A DNA stretch of 35,387 bases from Roseomonas sp. 18066 (GCF_902706185.1 NZ_CACSJM010000057.1:1-35387); one strand, 5' to 3'. Shown: positions 7,368-16,502, numbered from the stretch's first letter. The notes: generated by a model not told the origin, from the sequence alone. Numbers and translations are program-made.

Positions 7368-8785
7368 GCGAGCCGAGGCTGCTGGAGGCCACGCGCCAGG
7401 CGCTGGCGCGGCTGGGGGCGGATCCGCCGAACTGGGTGGCGCCCTCGGCGGCCGATCATGACGTGCTGGTGGTGGGCGCGGGGCAGGCGGGGCTGGCCAT
7501 CGGCTTCGCGCTGCGCCGCGCCGGCATCGCGCGGTTTTCCCTGATCGACGCGGCACCCTCCGGGGCGGAAGGCGTCTGGACCACCTGCGCCCGCATGCAT
7601 TGGCTGCGCACGCCGAAGACGCTGCCGGGGCCGGAGCTCGGCATCCCCGAGCTCACCTTCCAGGCCTGGCACGAGGCACGGCACGGCGCCGCCGCCTATG
7701 CGGCGCTGGACCGCATCCCGCGGCGCGACTGGGCCGCCTATCTCGCCTGGTATCGCGCGGTGCTGGCGCTGCCGGTGCGCAACGACACGCAGGCGACGGC
7801 GATCACGCCGCGCGCCGATGGCCTGATCGCGGTGCGGCTGGCGACGCCCGGCGGCGCGCGGGAAGAAACCTGCCGCAAGCTGGTGCTGGCCACCGGCATG
7901 ATGGGCAGCGGCGGCCCCCTGGTGCCGCCCGGGATCGCCGCGGCGCTGCCGCCGGCGCGCTTTTCCCACACCGAGGACGCCATCGACTTCGGCGCGCTGC
8001 GCGGCCAGCGTGTCGCGGTGCTGGGCGCGGCCTCCTCCGCCTTCGACGCCGCCGGCGTGGCGCTGGAAAGCGGCGCCGCCAGCGTCGACCTGTTCTGCCG
8101 CCATGCCGATCTGCAGCGCTCGGCGCCGATGCGCACGTTGAGCTATGCCGGCGCCGCCGAGCATTACGCCAGCCTGCCCGATGCCGATCGCTGGCGCATC
8201 ATGCGCCATGTCCGCGCCCGCGCCTCCGGCCCGATGCCGGAGACGGTGCGGCGGGTGACGCGGCACGCGAATTTCCGCCTGCATCTGGGCGCGGCGCCGC
8301 TCGCCGTCGCGGCCGTCGGCGCGCGCGTCTCGCTGCGCGCGCCGCGCTTCGACGGCGTGGTCGACCACCTGATCCTCGGCACCGGCTATCGCGTCGCGCT
8401 GGATCTGCGGCCGGAGCTCGCCGGCATCGCGGCGGCCGCGGCGCTGTGGCGCGACCGCTACACGCCGCCGCCGGCCGAGGCCGATGCGGCGCTGGCCGGC
8501 CAGCCCTATCTCGCCGACGACTACAGCTTCACCCCGCGCGCGCCCGGCGGCGAGGCCTGGCTCGGCGACGTGCATCTGTTCGGCGTCGGCGGGCTGCTCA
8601 GCCACGGCAAGCATCTGGGCGAGATCGCCAGCCTGCAGCACGGCGTGCCGCGGCTGGTGGCCGCCCTCGGCCGCGCGCTGTTCCTGCGCGACCGCGCGGC
8701 GCAGCTGGCGCGCATCCTGGGCGCGGCCCAGCCGCATCTGGCGGCCGAGGACTACGCCGCGTCGCTGGCGGGGGCGGCGGCATGA
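7364..8785 (+). CDS. FAD/NAD(P)-dependent oxidoreductase, flavin-containing monooxygenase-like
   Basis: This 473-residue protein has an FAD-binding GxGxxG at residues 38-43 (VVGAGQAGLAIG) preceded by a roughly 30-residue helical extension. It has an LATG element near 175 and a second Rossmann motif, VLGAASSAFDAAG (219-231), where the usual GxGxxG reads GxAxSA. FSHTEDAIDF (200-209) takes the place of the FMO fingerprint FxGxxxHxxxW. A late GTGYR is also typical of FMO-type enzymes. Such enzymes oxygenate nucleophilic N or S atoms or ketones. It overlaps the aldolase upstream and the DppB-like permease downstream by ATGA, so it is a committed member of this uptake operon and probably acts on the imported compound. 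Substrate unknown. Confidence 0.82.
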   Translation: MSEPRLLEATRQALARLGADPPNWVAPSAADHDVLVVGAGQAGLAIGFALRRAGIARFSLIDAAPSGAEGVWTTCARMHWLRTPKTLPGPELGIPELTFQAWHEARHGAAAYAALDRIPRRDWAAYLAWYRAVLALPVRNDTQATAITPRADGLIAVRLATPGGAREETCRKLVLATGMMGSGGPLVPPGIAAALPPARFSHTEDAIDFGALRGQRVAVLGAASSAFDAAGVALESGAASVDLFCRHADLQRSAPMRTLSYAGAAEHYASLPDADRWRIMRHVRARASGPMPETVRRVTRHANFRLHLGAAPLAVAAVGARVSLRAPRFDGVVDHLILGTGYRVALDLRPELAGIAAAAALWRDRYTPPPAEADAALAGQPYLADDYSFTPRAPGGEAWLGDVHLFGVGGLLSHGKHLGEIASLQHGVPRLVAALGRALFLRDRAAQLARILGAAQPHLAAEDYAASLAGAAA

Positions 8786-9759
8786 GCGGCGGGCTGGGCT
8801 ATGCGCTGCGCCGGCTGTGGCAGGGCGCGCTGACCATGCTGCTGATCGTCGTCTTCAATTTCTTCCTGCTGCGGCTGGCGCCGGGCGACATCGTCGATGT
8901 GATGATCGGCCAGGCCGGCGGCGGCTCGCCCGAGGCGATGGCGGCGATGCGCCAGCAATTCGGCCTGGACCAGGGCGCGCTGGTGCAGTTCCTGCGCTAC
9001 ATCGGCAATCTGCTACAATTCGACCTCGGCTATTCCTTCAGCAACAGCGCGCCGGTCACCGAGCTGATCCTCGGCCGGCTGCCGGCCAGCGCGCTGCTGA
9101 TGGTGACCACGCTGGTGGTGGCGGGGCTGGCGGGGACGCTGCTCGGCACGCTGGGCGCCGTCTGGCGCGGCCGGCTGGTCGATCGCATCGCCTCCGCCTT
9201 CTCGATGATCGGCTTCGCCGTGCCGGTCTTCTGGCTGGCGCTGATGCTGGTCGTGGTCTTCGCCGTGCAGCTGCGCTGGCTGCCGGCCAATGGCATGGTC
9301 AACCTGCTGAGCGAGGCGACCGGCTGGCGCCGCGCCCTCGACATCGCGCGGCACATGATCCTGCCGGTGACCAGCCTCGCCTTCTACTACACCGCCATCT
9401 ACGCCCGGCTGTCGCGCGCTGCGCTGCTCGACGTCGCGAAGGCCGACTATGTGCGCACCGCCCGGTCGAAGGGGCTTGGCGCCACGCGCATCGTGCTGCG
9501 CCACCAGCTGCGCAACGCGCTGCTGCCGCTGGTCACCATGACCGGGCTGCAGCTCGGCGCGCTGTTCAGCGGCTCGGTCGTCATCGAGAGCATCTTCGCC
9601 TGGCCCGGCCTCGGCCGCCTCGCCTTCGACGCGGTCTTCGCCCGCGACCTGACGCTGCTGCTGGGCATCCTGTTCTTTTCCTCCCTCCTGGTCGTGGTGA
9701 TGAACTTGCTGACCGACTTCCTCTACGCCTTCCTCGATCCGCGCATCGAGCTCGCCTGA
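8782..9759 (+). CDS. DppB-type ABC transporter permease, copy 1
   Basis: This 325-residue inner-membrane protein has the DppB layout. A first TM helix at about 12-32 ends in LRLAPGDIVDVMIG, and a periplasmic segment with LDQG...FLRYIGNLLQFDLGYSF follows. Five more TM helices come next. The cytoplasmic EAA loop, where the ATPase docks, reads DYVRTARSKGLGATRIVLRH, and the C-terminus is FLYAFLDPRIELA. It forms a heterodimeric channel with the next gene's product. The ATG overlaps the FAD oxidoreductase stop, and its own TGA overlaps the next ATG as TGATG. No OppD/OppF ATPase is nearby. The family-5 SBPs at 3837 and 11883 flank it and are the likely donors. Confidence 0.93.
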   Translation: MSGGLGYALRRLWQGALTMLLIVVFNFFLLRLAPGDIVDVMIGQAGGGSPEAMAAMRQQFGLDQGALVQFLRYIGNLLQFDLGYSFSNSAPVTELILGRLPASALLMVTTLVVAGLAGTLLGTLGAVWRGRLVDRIASAFSMIGFAVPVFWLALMLVVVFAVQLRWLPANGMVNLLSEATGWRRALDIARHMILPVTSLAFYYTAIYARLSRAALLDVAKADYVRTARSKGLGATRIVLRHQLRNALLPLVTMTGLQLGALFSGSVVIESIFAWPGLGRLAFDAVFARDLTLLLGILFFSSLLVVVMNLLTDFLYAFLDPRIELA

Positions 9760-10592
9760 TGCGCGACGGCTTCCTGCATCGCTTCCTGCGCCATCCGGCG
9801 GCGCTGGCGGGGGCCTCCATCCTGGGCCTGATCGCGCTGGCGGCGCTGCTGGCCGGCGTGCTGGCGCCCGGCTCGCCGCAGGCCATCGCCGGCAGCCCCT
9901 TCCTGTGGCCGGGCGAGGAAGGCCACTGGCTCGGCACCGATGTGCTGGGGCGCGACATCCTGGCCGGGCTGCTGTTCGGCGCGCGGGTGTCGCTGCTGGT
10001 GGGGCTGGGGGCGGCGGGGCTGTCGATCCTGCTCGGCGTCGTCACCGGCACCGTCGCCGGCTATTACCGCGGCCGTGTCGACGACGCGCTGATGCGGCTG
10101 ACCGAGGCGGTGCAGACCATGCCCTCGCTGGTCTTCACCATCGTGGTGGTGGTGGTGGCCGGCCCGTCGCTGCCCAGCATCGTCCTGGCGATCGGCCTGA
10201 CCGGCTGGCCGCAGGTGGCGCGGCTGGTGCGGGCGGAAGCGCTGCGGCTGCGCCAGGCGGAATTCGTCCAGGCCGCCATCGCCTCCGGCCTCGGCGACGC
10301 GGCGATCCTGGCGCGGCATGTGGTGCCCAACGCCATCTCCCCGGTGGTGGTCGCCGCCTCGATCCTGGTGGCGCATGCCATCCTGACCGAGGCCTCGCTG
10401 GCCTTCCTCGGCCTCGGCGACCCCAATGCGGTCTCCTGGGGCAGCATGATCGGCACGGCGCGCGAGGCGCTGCGCTCGGGCTGGTACATGGCGGCGATCC
10501 CGGGCCTGGCGATCTGCGTCGCGGTGCTCGGCATCAGCCTGCTGGGCAGCGGGCTGAACGACCTCCTGAACCCGCGGCTGCGCGACGGCTGA
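9759..10592 (+). CDS. DppC-type ABC transporter permease, copy 1
   Basis: This 277-residue inner-membrane protein begins with the short cytoplasmic FLRHPAALAG lead into TM1. It then has the family's HWLGTDVLGRDILAGLLFGARVSL-like periplasmic entry (about residues 56-79). Further TM helices follow, with the EAA loop AEFVQAAIASGLGDAAILARH. The end is LLGSGLNDLLNPRLRDG, as in DppC. It pairs with the DppB-like protein encoded immediately upstream (TGATG overlap). It is the last gene of the 6681-10592 operon, and a GC palindrome follows its stop. Confidence 0.93.
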   Translation: MRDGFLHRFLRHPAALAGASILGLIALAALLAGVLAPGSPQAIAGSPFLWPGEEGHWLGTDVLGRDILAGLLFGARVSLLVGLGAAGLSILLGVVTGTVAGYYRGRVDDALMRLTEAVQTMPSLVFTIVVVVVAGPSLPSIVLAIGLTGWPQVARLVRAEALRLRQAEFVQAAIASGLGDAAILARHVVPNAISPVVVAASILVAHAILTEASLAFLGLGDPNAVSWGSMIGTAREALRSGWYMAAIPGLAICVAVLGISLLGSGLNDLLNPRLRDG

Positions 10593-10604
10593 GGCGGCGC
10601 CGCC
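10593..10604. terminator. GC palindrome between convergent genes
   Basis: GGCGGCGCCGCC at 10593-10604 is a perfect 12-bp palindrome directly after the DppC stop and before the end of the convergent monooxygenase gene (10621). It has no loop and no T-tract, so a terminator role is only suggested by position. Confidence 0.3.
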
Positions 10605-10620
10605 GCCCCCTGCGCGCCGC

Positions 10621-11784
10621 TTACAGCCGCAGCCCGGCCTGCTTCAGCAGCGGCAGCACGTCGCTGCCGAAGAAGGCCAGGTCCGGCTCGAAGTCGAAGA
10701 AGGCGATCTGCACGCCGTCGATGCCGGTGCGCTTCAGCCGCGCCAGCTGGTCGGTCACCTGCTCCGGGCTGCCGACGATGTGGATGGTGTTGGCGCCCAG
10801 CGCCCGCTGATCCGCCTGGAAGCCGCGAAAGCCCTGCGCGTCGCTGCGGTCGCCGCTGAAATTGGCGATGGCCTCGTGGTCGGCGGCGGCGATGATGGCG
10901 TCGCGATACTGCAGCGCCTCGCGCTCGGTCGGGCGGCAGATGATCAGCGGATTGACCAGGCTGCGCAGCGGCGGCCGCCCGGCGGCGAAGCTGGCGCGGC
11001 GGATGCTGTCGACCAAGGCGGGCAATGTCTCGACCGCGGCGTCGAGCGCCGCGCCGCCCGGGCTCGTGGTGAACAGGATGTCGGAATGGCGCGCGGCGAA
11101 GTCGATCCCCGCCTGCGACCCGCTGGCGCTGACGATCACCGGCCGGCCATAGCAGGGCTTCAGCGCCTCGTAGGCGGCCTCGAGGTTCCAGAAGCGGCCG
11201 GCGATGGAAACCTCCTCTGACGCGGCCCAGAGCTGCTTGGCGATGCGCAGGAACTCGTCGGCCATCTCGTAGCGCAGCCCATGCGGGATCGGCGCCTTGC
11301 CGAAGCGGCGGTGCTCGCTCTCGCGATGGCCGGTGACCACGTTGATGCCCCAGCGCCCCTGGGCGATGTGGTCCAGCGTCGCGCCGAACTTCGTCAGGTG
11401 CAGCGGGTGCCAGGGGCCGTAGAGCACGTGGATGGTGGAGATCAGCAGGATGCGGCGGGTCACCGCCGCCAGCGCCGTGGTGACGATGAAGGGGTCCAGC
11501 GTCAGCCCGTGATACTGCGTGGCGCCGCCATAGCCGCCCTTGCCCAGCCATTTCGCCAGGCCGAAGGCCAGGTCGAAGCCCAGCGCCTCGGCCTGCTGCG
11601 CCAGGCGGGCATTGTAGTCGAAGCGCCAGTCGGTGCCGCGCGGATGCGAGGACGGGCTCCAGCCGCCCTGCTGCAGCGGCAGGAACAGGCCGAGCAGCAG
11701 CGGCTGGCGCAGCGCCTGGCTGAGCGGGCTGTCGGCGAAGCTGGCAGGCGAGGCCGTCCAATCGGCCGGAAGGGTGTCGGGCAA
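10621..11784 (-). CDS. LLM-class FMNH2-dependent monooxygenase, SsuD/SfnG/RutA-like
   Basis: This 387-residue TIM-barrel flavin monooxygenase differs from the two NtaA-type copies. It has GTDWRFDYNARLAQQAEALGF near the N-terminus, FGATLDHIAQGRWGINVVTGH (FMN-site region), ASGSQAGIDFAARHSDILF and IVGSPEQVTDQLARLKRTGIDG. The combination resembles dimethylsulfone monooxygenase SfnG, alkanesulfonate monooxygenase SsuD and pyrimidine monooxygenase RutA, so the substrate class is uncertain. The start is a TTG at 11784-11782, supported by GGAGATTTCC directly upstream. No in-frame ATG exists in the first 150 or so residues. It is transcribed divergently from the SBP at 11883 across 98 bases and lacks a flavin reductase partner nearby. 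Confidence 0.85.
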   Translation of the reverse strand: MPDTLPADWTASPASFADSPLSQALRQPLLLGLFLPLQQGGWSPSSHPRGTDWRFDYNARLAQQAEALGFDLAFGLAKWLGKGGYGGATQYHGLTLDPFIVTTALAAVTRRILLISTIHVLYGPWHPLHLTKFGATLDHIAQGRWGINVVTGHRESEHRRFGKAPIPHGLRYEMADEFLRIAKQLWAASEEVSIAGRFWNLEAAYEALKPCYGRPVIVSASGSQAGIDFAARHSDILFTTSPGGAALDAAVETLPALVDSIRRASFAAGRPPLRSLVNPLIICRPTEREALQYRDAIIAAADHEAIANFSGDRSDAQGFRGFQADQRALGANTIHIVGSPEQVTDQLARLKRTGIDGVQIAFFDFEPDLAFFGSDVLPLLKQAGLRL

Positions 11785-11882
11785 GGAAATCTCCGATATC
11801 GTCGCGTCGATCCTATCGATATCTCCATAAACACCGATAATGAAGTGTGTATATTGGATGAAAGACGATTCGGATTGGCTGA
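11785..11882. promoter_or_regulatory. Divergent promoter region, LLM monooxygenase / SBP
   Basis: This AT-rich 98-base spacer lies between divergent starts. CGATATC occurs twice as a direct repeat (11794-11800 and 11817-11823), 23 bases apart, which is close to two helical turns. AAAGACGATTCG at 11861-11872 followed by NNTTGG is repeated, with 16 of 18 positions matching, at 25452-25469, beside the start of another SBP gene. Both could be regulator contacts. Promoter hexamers are not clear. Confidence 0.4.
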
Positions 11883-13493
11883 ATGACCCAGGCTGACTTT
11901 TCCCTCTCCCGCCGCTCCCTGCTGGGCGCCTCGCTGGCGGGCGCCGCCCTTTATGCCGGCGGCCTGCGCGACGGGCTGGCGGCGCCGCGCCGCGGCGGCA
12001 CGCTGGTGGTGGGGCAGTATCCCGAGCCGCCGATGCTGACGGTGGCCTTCGCCTCCTCAGGGCCCGGCAACAACATCACGCCGAAGATCTTCGACGGGCT
12101 GCTGACCTATGACCATGCGCTGCGCCCGCAGCCGCAGCTGGCCGAAAGCTGGGAGACGGCGGAGGACGGGCTGAGCCTGACCTTCCGGCTGCGCGCCGGC
12201 GTCCGGTGGCATGACGGCGCGCCCTTCACCGCCGAGGATGTCCGCTTCTCGCTGTGGGAGGTCTGGCGCAAGCTGCTGGCGCGCGGCCAGACCACCTTCG
12301 CGGCCGTCCGGGCGGTCGAGGTGCCGGACCCGCTGACCGTGGTGCTGCGGCTGTCGACGCCGGCGCCCTATATCCTCAACGGCCTGGCCTCGCACCTGGC
12401 GCAGATCCTGCCGCGCCACCTCTATGAGGGCAGCGACATCGCGCGCAACCCGGCGAACCTGGCGCCCATCGGCACCGGCCCCTTCCGCTTCGTCCGCTGG
12501 GAGCGCGGCAGCCATCTGCGGCTGGAGCGCAACCCGGATTACTGGGACAGCGGCAAGCCCTATCTGGACCAGGTGATCTTCCGCTTCCTGCCCGATGCGG
12601 CCGGCCGCGCGGCGGCGCTGGAATCGGGCGACGTGCAGCTGGTGGCGGAGACCGGCATTCCCGGCAGCGACCTGGTGCGGCTGGCGCGCGATCCGGCCTT
12701 CACCGTCGAGCGCCGCGGCTACAACTATATCGCGCCGATCACCTTCCTGGCCTTCAACCTCGACCGCAAGCCCTTCGACGATGTCCGCGTCCGCCGCGCC
12801 ATCGCCCATGCGATCGACCGCGACTTCCTGCTGCGCCATGTCTGGTACGGCTATGGCCAGGTCGCCACCGGCCCGCTGCCGCAGGGGCTGAGCAGCTTCT
12901 ACAGCGCCGATGTGCCGCTCTACCCCTACGACCCCGCGCGCGCCCGGGCGCTGCTCGACGAGGCCGGCCTGGCGCCCGATGCGCGCGGCATCCGGCTGAG
13001 CTTCACCCATGACAGCCTGCCCTATGGCGAGCAGTACCAGCGCACCGGCGAATATCTTCGCGATGCCCTGGCGCGCATCGGCATCCGGGTCGAGCTGCGC
13101 GCGCAGGACTATGCCAGCTATGTGCGCCGCATCTACACGGCGCGCGACTTCGACACGGCGAACTATCTGATCTCGGTCGGGCCCGACCCGGCGATCGGCG
13201 CGCAGCGGCTCTACTGGTCGAAGGGCTTCGCGCCGGGCGTCGCCTTCTCCAACGCCACCCACTACGCCAATCCGGAGGTCGACCGGCTGCTGGAGGCGGC
13301 GCAGGTCGAGGTCGATCCGGTCCGGCGTCGCGCGCTGTATGCGGAATTCCAGCGCCAGGCGCAGGACGATCTGTCGCAGATCCCGCTGATCGCCATCGAC
13401 CAGGTGACGGTGGCCAGCGCGGCGCTGCGGGACCACAGCGCCGTCGCCGAGGGGCCGAAGGCGAGCTTCGCGGCGGCCTTCCTGGGCCGCTAG
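11883..13493 (+). CDS. Peptide-type ABC transporter solute-binding protein (family 5), type A copy 2
   Basis: This 536-residue exported binding protein has the leader SLSRRSLLGASLAGAALYAGG (twin Arg, Tat-like). It then has RGGTLVVGQYPEPPML, FDGLLTYD, LRAGVRWHDGAPFTAEDVRFS, IGTGPFRFVRWERGS and NPDYWDSGKPYLDQVIFRF. It is a close paralog of the protein encoded at 3837-5438, matching almost motif for motif throughout. It is monocistronic, diverging from the TTG-started monooxygenase and converging on an NtaA-type monooxygenase. It probably serves the DppBC-like permeases encoded at 8782-10592. The ligand is unknown; the duplication suggests two related ligands or differential control. Confidence 0.9.
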   Translation: MTQADFSLSRRSLLGASLAGAALYAGGLRDGLAAPRRGGTLVVGQYPEPPMLTVAFASSGPGNNITPKIFDGLLTYDHALRPQPQLAESWETAEDGLSLTFRLRAGVRWHDGAPFTAEDVRFSLWEVWRKLLARGQTTFAAVRAVEVPDPLTVVLRLSTPAPYILNGLASHLAQILPRHLYEGSDIARNPANLAPIGTGPFRFVRWERGSHLRLERNPDYWDSGKPYLDQVIFRFLPDAAGRAAALESGDVQLVAETGIPGSDLVRLARDPAFTVERRGYNYIAPITFLAFNLDRKPFDDVRVRRAIAHAIDRDFLLRHVWYGYGQVATGPLPQGLSSFYSADVPLYPYDPARARALLDEAGLAPDARGIRLSFTHDSLPYGEQYQRTGEYLRDALARIGIRVELRAQDYASYVRRIYTARDFDTANYLISVGPDPAIGAQRLYWSKGFAPGVAFSNATHYANPEVDRLLEAAQVEVDPVRRRALYAEFQRQAQDDLSQIPLIAIDQVTVASAALRDHSAVAEGPKASFAAAFLGR

Positions 13494-13562
13494 CGCGGGA
13501 TGGCGCGAGAGGGCATCATCGAGAAGCCTGCATCACGCGATCGAACCGGTCAGCCGCTGGCT

Positions 13563-13588
13563 GCCGGCCGCTATGGGAAGCGGCCGGC
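13563..13588. terminator. Hairpin between convergent SBP and monooxygenase genes
   Basis: A perfect 10-bp inverted repeat, GCCGGCCGCT at 13563-13572 and AGCGGCCGGC at 13579-13588, has a 6-base loop. It straddles the TAG stop of the minus-strand monooxygenase and lies 70 bases past the SBP stop. It suits bidirectional termination, but no T-tract follows. Confidence 0.5.
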
Positions 13589-14905
13589 CGGCCGGGCCAG
13601 GCCCAGATTGTCGCGCAGCGTGCTGCCCTCGTATTCCTCGCGGAACAGGCCGCGGCGGCGCAGCTCGGGCACCACCAGGCGGATGAAGCGCTCCAGCCCG
13701 GTCGGCACCACGGGGGCGGCGATCATGAAGCCGTCGCAGGCGCGGGTGGCGAACCATTCCTCCATCAGGTCGGCGATCTGCCCTGCGCTGCCCTTGAACA
13801 TATTGCCGCCCATCTGCGGCAGGATGCGCTGGTAGGTCTGCCGCACCGTCAGGCCCTCGGCATAGGCCAGGCTGAGAATGCCCTTGCCGATGCCGGTATG
13901 GCCGACATGCTCGTCGCCGAAGACCGGCATCGGCCCGTCCAGCGGATAGTCGCGCATCCGGTGGCCCAGCATCTTCGACAGGTAGTCGACGCCGACCGCC
14001 GGCGAGACGAGGTCCTCGAGCTGCTGGAACAGCGCCTCCGCCTCCGCCTCGGTCTCGCCGACGAAGATGGTGACGCCGGCCAGGATGCGCATGTCGTCGG
14101 GGCCGCGGCCGAACTTCGACAGCCGGCCCTTGATGTCGGCGTAGAGCTTGCGGGCATTGGCCAGGTTGCCCTCGATGGCGAAGACGCAATCGGCATGCTG
14201 CGCCGACAGGTCCTTGCCCGCCTCGGACTGCCCGGCGGAGAAGACCACTGGATGGCCCTGCGGCGGCCGCGGCGCGTTCAGCGGGCCGCGCACCTGGAAA
14301 TGCGGGCCCTTGTGGTTCAGCATGCTGACCTGCTCGGGCAGCAGGAAGGTGCCGCTGGCCTTGTCCTGCGGGAAGGCCTCGTCGCCCCAGCTGTCCCACA
14401 GCCCCTTCACCACCGTGGCGAATTCGGCGGCGCGCGGGTAGCGCGCATCGCGCGCCATGTGCTCGGCGTGGCTGAAGTTCAGCGCATCCTCGGGGTTCGA
14501 GGTGGTGACCAGGTTCCATCCTGCGCGGCCGCCGCTGAGATGATCGAGGGAGGCGAAGCGGCGGGCGACGTGGAAGGGCTCGTCATAGGTCGTGGTGGCG
14601 GTGGCCACCAGGCCGATATGCTGCGTCGCCATCGACAGCGCCGCCAGCAGCGTCACCGGCTCGAAGACGCCTGGCCGGTCGGAGGGGCTGGTGGCGCGGA
14701 AAAGGTCCGGCTTGTCCAGCTGGCGCACGCCATTGCCGTCGGCGAGGAACAGCAGGTCGAACTTCCCCGCCTCGGCGACCTGCGCCAGCCGCACCGCGTT
14801 CTGCAGGTTGGCGGCCGGGCGGTCCCAGGCATCGGGGTGGCGCCATTCGCCGACATGGCTGCCCGCAGCATTGGCGTTGGCCGCCAGAACCATCTTTCTC
14901 ATCAT
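13571..14905 (-). CDS. LLM-class FMNH2-dependent monooxygenase, NtaA/SnaA/DszA branch, second copy
   Basis: This 444-residue protein belongs to the same branch as the one at 2474 but is only moderately similar to it. Landmarks are ANAAGSHVGEWRHPDAW near the N-terminus, GKFDLLFLADGNGV, VARRFASLDHLSGGRAGWNLVTT, PVVFSAGQSEAGKDLSAQHADCVF and the C-terminal DGFMIAAPVVPTGLERF. It should oxygenate an imported compound with FMNH2 and O2, given a reductase from elsewhere. Tandem ATGs at 14905 and 14902 lie one base past the stop of the upstream SBP gene (TGA-G-ATGATG), so translation is coupled. The pair probably falls under the GntR operator at 16592. Confidence 0.88.
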   Translation of the reverse strand: MMRKMVLAANANAAGSHVGEWRHPDAWDRPAANLQNAVRLAQVAEAGKFDLLFLADGNGVRQLDKPDLFRATSPSDRPGVFEPVTLLAALSMATQHIGLVATATTTYDEPFHVARRFASLDHLSGGRAGWNLVTTSNPEDALNFSHAEHMARDARYPRAAEFATVVKGLWDSWGDEAFPQDKASGTFLLPEQVSMLNHKGPHFQVRGPLNAPRPPQGHPVVFSAGQSEAGKDLSAQHADCVFAIEGNLANARKLYADIKGRLSKFGRGPDDMRILAGVTIFVGETEAEAEALFQQLEDLVSPAVGVDYLSKMLGHRMRDYPLDGPMPVFGDEHVGHTGIGKGILSLAYAEGLTVRQTYQRILPQMGGNMFKGSAGQIADLMEEWFATRACDGFMIAAPVVPTGLERFIRLVVPELRRRGLFREEYEGSTLRDNLGLARPAGRFP

Positions 14906-14906
14906 C

Positions 14907-16502
14907 TCAGGCCCGCTTGACGTTCCAGAACACCGGAAAGCCCGGGACAATGCCCGTCAGGTCCTTCCGGTAGGCGATCGGCGCGAAGAACTGGCCGAGC
15001 GGGACATAGGGCACGTCCCGGAAGGCCTGTTCCTGGATGGCGCGCGCCACCTGCTGCTGCGCGGCCAGGTCGGGCGCCTCCAGCCAGGATTGCCGCAGCC
15101 GCTCCAGCTCCGGCAGGTTCGGCCAGCCGATCCAGGCATCCTCGCCGGTGCCCTGCAGCGACTGGTGCACCGCCGGGTTGATGGCGGACAGCCCGCTCCA
15201 GATGCCGAAATAGACGCTCCAGCCGCCCTGGGCGGGCGGCTCCTTCTTCACCACGCGGGCGCTGACGGTGCCCCAGTCGGCCACCTGGTAGTCGACGTTG
15301 AAGCCGATCCGCGCCAGCTGGTCGGCCGCGACGTCGCTGGCCGCCTTGACCGAGGCGCGGTCGGCCGGGCCCAGCACCACGACGCGCTCGCCCTTGTAGC
15401 CGGCGGCGACGAGCGCGCGCTTCGCCTGCTCCAGGTCCGGCGTGTCGCTCATCGTCGAAAGCCCGGCGTCGGAGGCATAGGGCGTGCCGGTCGGGAAGAA
15501 GCCGACATTGGTGCGGTACAGCGACGCATCCATCCCTGCCATGGCATGCATGAATTCGAGCTGGCTGGTGGCGCGCAGCACGATGCGGCGGATTTCCGGA
15601 TTGTCGAAGGGCGGGTTGAGGAAGTTGAAGCGCATGATCGGCAGCCCGCCCGAGCTGTCGTTGGTGGCCACCGTGATGGCGCGGTGCCGCGACAGCAGCG
15701 GCAGGTAGTCGGGCGTCGGCGTCTCCCACCAGTCGACCTCGCCATTCTGCAGCGCGGCGGCGGCCGTCGACGCATCGGCGATGATGACCCATTCGACGCG
15801 CTCGAAATGCGCGACCTTGGGCCCCGCGGTCCAGCCCAGGGCGCCGCTGTCGCGCGGGCGGTAGGCGGCGTGGCGGGCGAAGACGACGCGGGCGCCGATG
15901 ACGCTCTCGTCGCGCAGCAGCCGGTAGGGGCCGCTGCCGACCACCTCGGTCACCTGGCTGTGCGGCGGCGTCCTGGCCAGGCGCTCCGGCATGATGGCGA
16001 CCATGTTCGCGGTCGACTTGGCCAGCGCGAAGGGCAGCAGCGGGAAGGGCCGCTTCATGCGGAACACGATGCTGCGGTCGTCGGGCGCCGAGAGCTCGTC
16101 GGTCGCGGCCATCAGCAGCTTGCCGAAGGCGTCGCGGCCGCCCCAGCGGCGGATGCTGGCGACGCAGTCCCGCGCCAGGACCGGCGTGCCGTCATGGAAG
16201 ACCAGGCCGGGGCGCAGCGTGATGGTCCAGTGCTGCTGCGCGGCATCGGCCACCGCGCCCTCGGCCATCTGCGGCTGCGGCAGCAGGTCGCGGTCGAGCC
16301 CGAACAGCGTGTCGTAGACCAGGTAGGCGTAGTTGCGCGTCACCTGGGTCGAGGAGAAGACGGGATCGAAGCTGGTGATGTCGGTCTGCGGGATGAAGCG
16401 CAGCACCCGCTGGCCCTGCGCCGCCACCAGGGACGGCGCGCCGAGCCAAGCCCCGCCTGCCAAGCCGCCCGCCGCTGCCAGCGCCCGTCTACGTCCGATC
16501 AT
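14907..16502 (-). CDS. Peptide-type ABC transporter solute-binding protein (family 5), type B copy 1
   Basis: This 531-residue exported binding protein has the leader IGRRRALAAAGGLAGGAWLG. LRFIPQTDITSFDPVFSST, YLVYDTLFGLD, PQMAEGAV, LRPGLVFHDGTPVLARDCVAS and VGSGPYRLLRDESVIGARVVF follow. It differs from the type A proteins at 3837 and 11883 but is clearly paralogous to the protein at 26997, which shares FHDGxPVLARDCVAS and the GEVDW segment. It lies one base upstream of an NtaA-type monooxygenase and 90 bases downstream of a palindromic operator candidate. Its permease partner may be either DppBC pair in the window. Start 16502 is chosen because the leader begins there; an in-frame start at 16589 would run through the regulatory spacer. 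Confidence 0.9.
   Translation of the reverse strand: MIGRRRALAAAGGLAGGAWLGAPSLVAAQGQRVLRFIPQTDITSFDPVFSSTQVTRNYAYLVYDTLFGLDRDLLPQPQMAEGAVADAAQQHWTITLRPGLVFHDGTPVLARDCVASIRRWGGRDAFGKLLMAATDELSAPDDRSIVFRMKRPFPLLPFALAKSTANMVAIMPERLARTPPHSQVTEVVGSGPYRLLRDESVIGARVVFARHAAYRPRDSGALGWTAGPKVAHFERVEWVIIADASTAAAALQNGEVDWWETPTPDYLPLLSRHRAITVATNDSSGGLPIMRFNFLNPPFDNPEIRRIVLRATSQLEFMHAMAGMDASLYRTNVGFFPTGTPYASDAGLSTMSDTPDLEQAKRALVAAGYKGERVVVLGPADRASVKAASDVAADQLARIGFNVDYQVADWGTVSARVVKKEPPAQGGWSVYFGIWSGLSAINPAVHQSLQGTGEDAWIGWPNLPELERLRQSWLEAPDLAAQQQVARAIQEQAFRDVPYVPLGQFFAPIAYRKDLTGIVPGFPVFWNVKRA

Noticed and set aside
7600..9759. Plus-strand frame joining the FMO-like and DppB genes in one long reading
   Set aside because: Only the C-terminal part is real (the permease, from 8782). 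The N-terminal part is an off-frame reading of the oxidoreductase.
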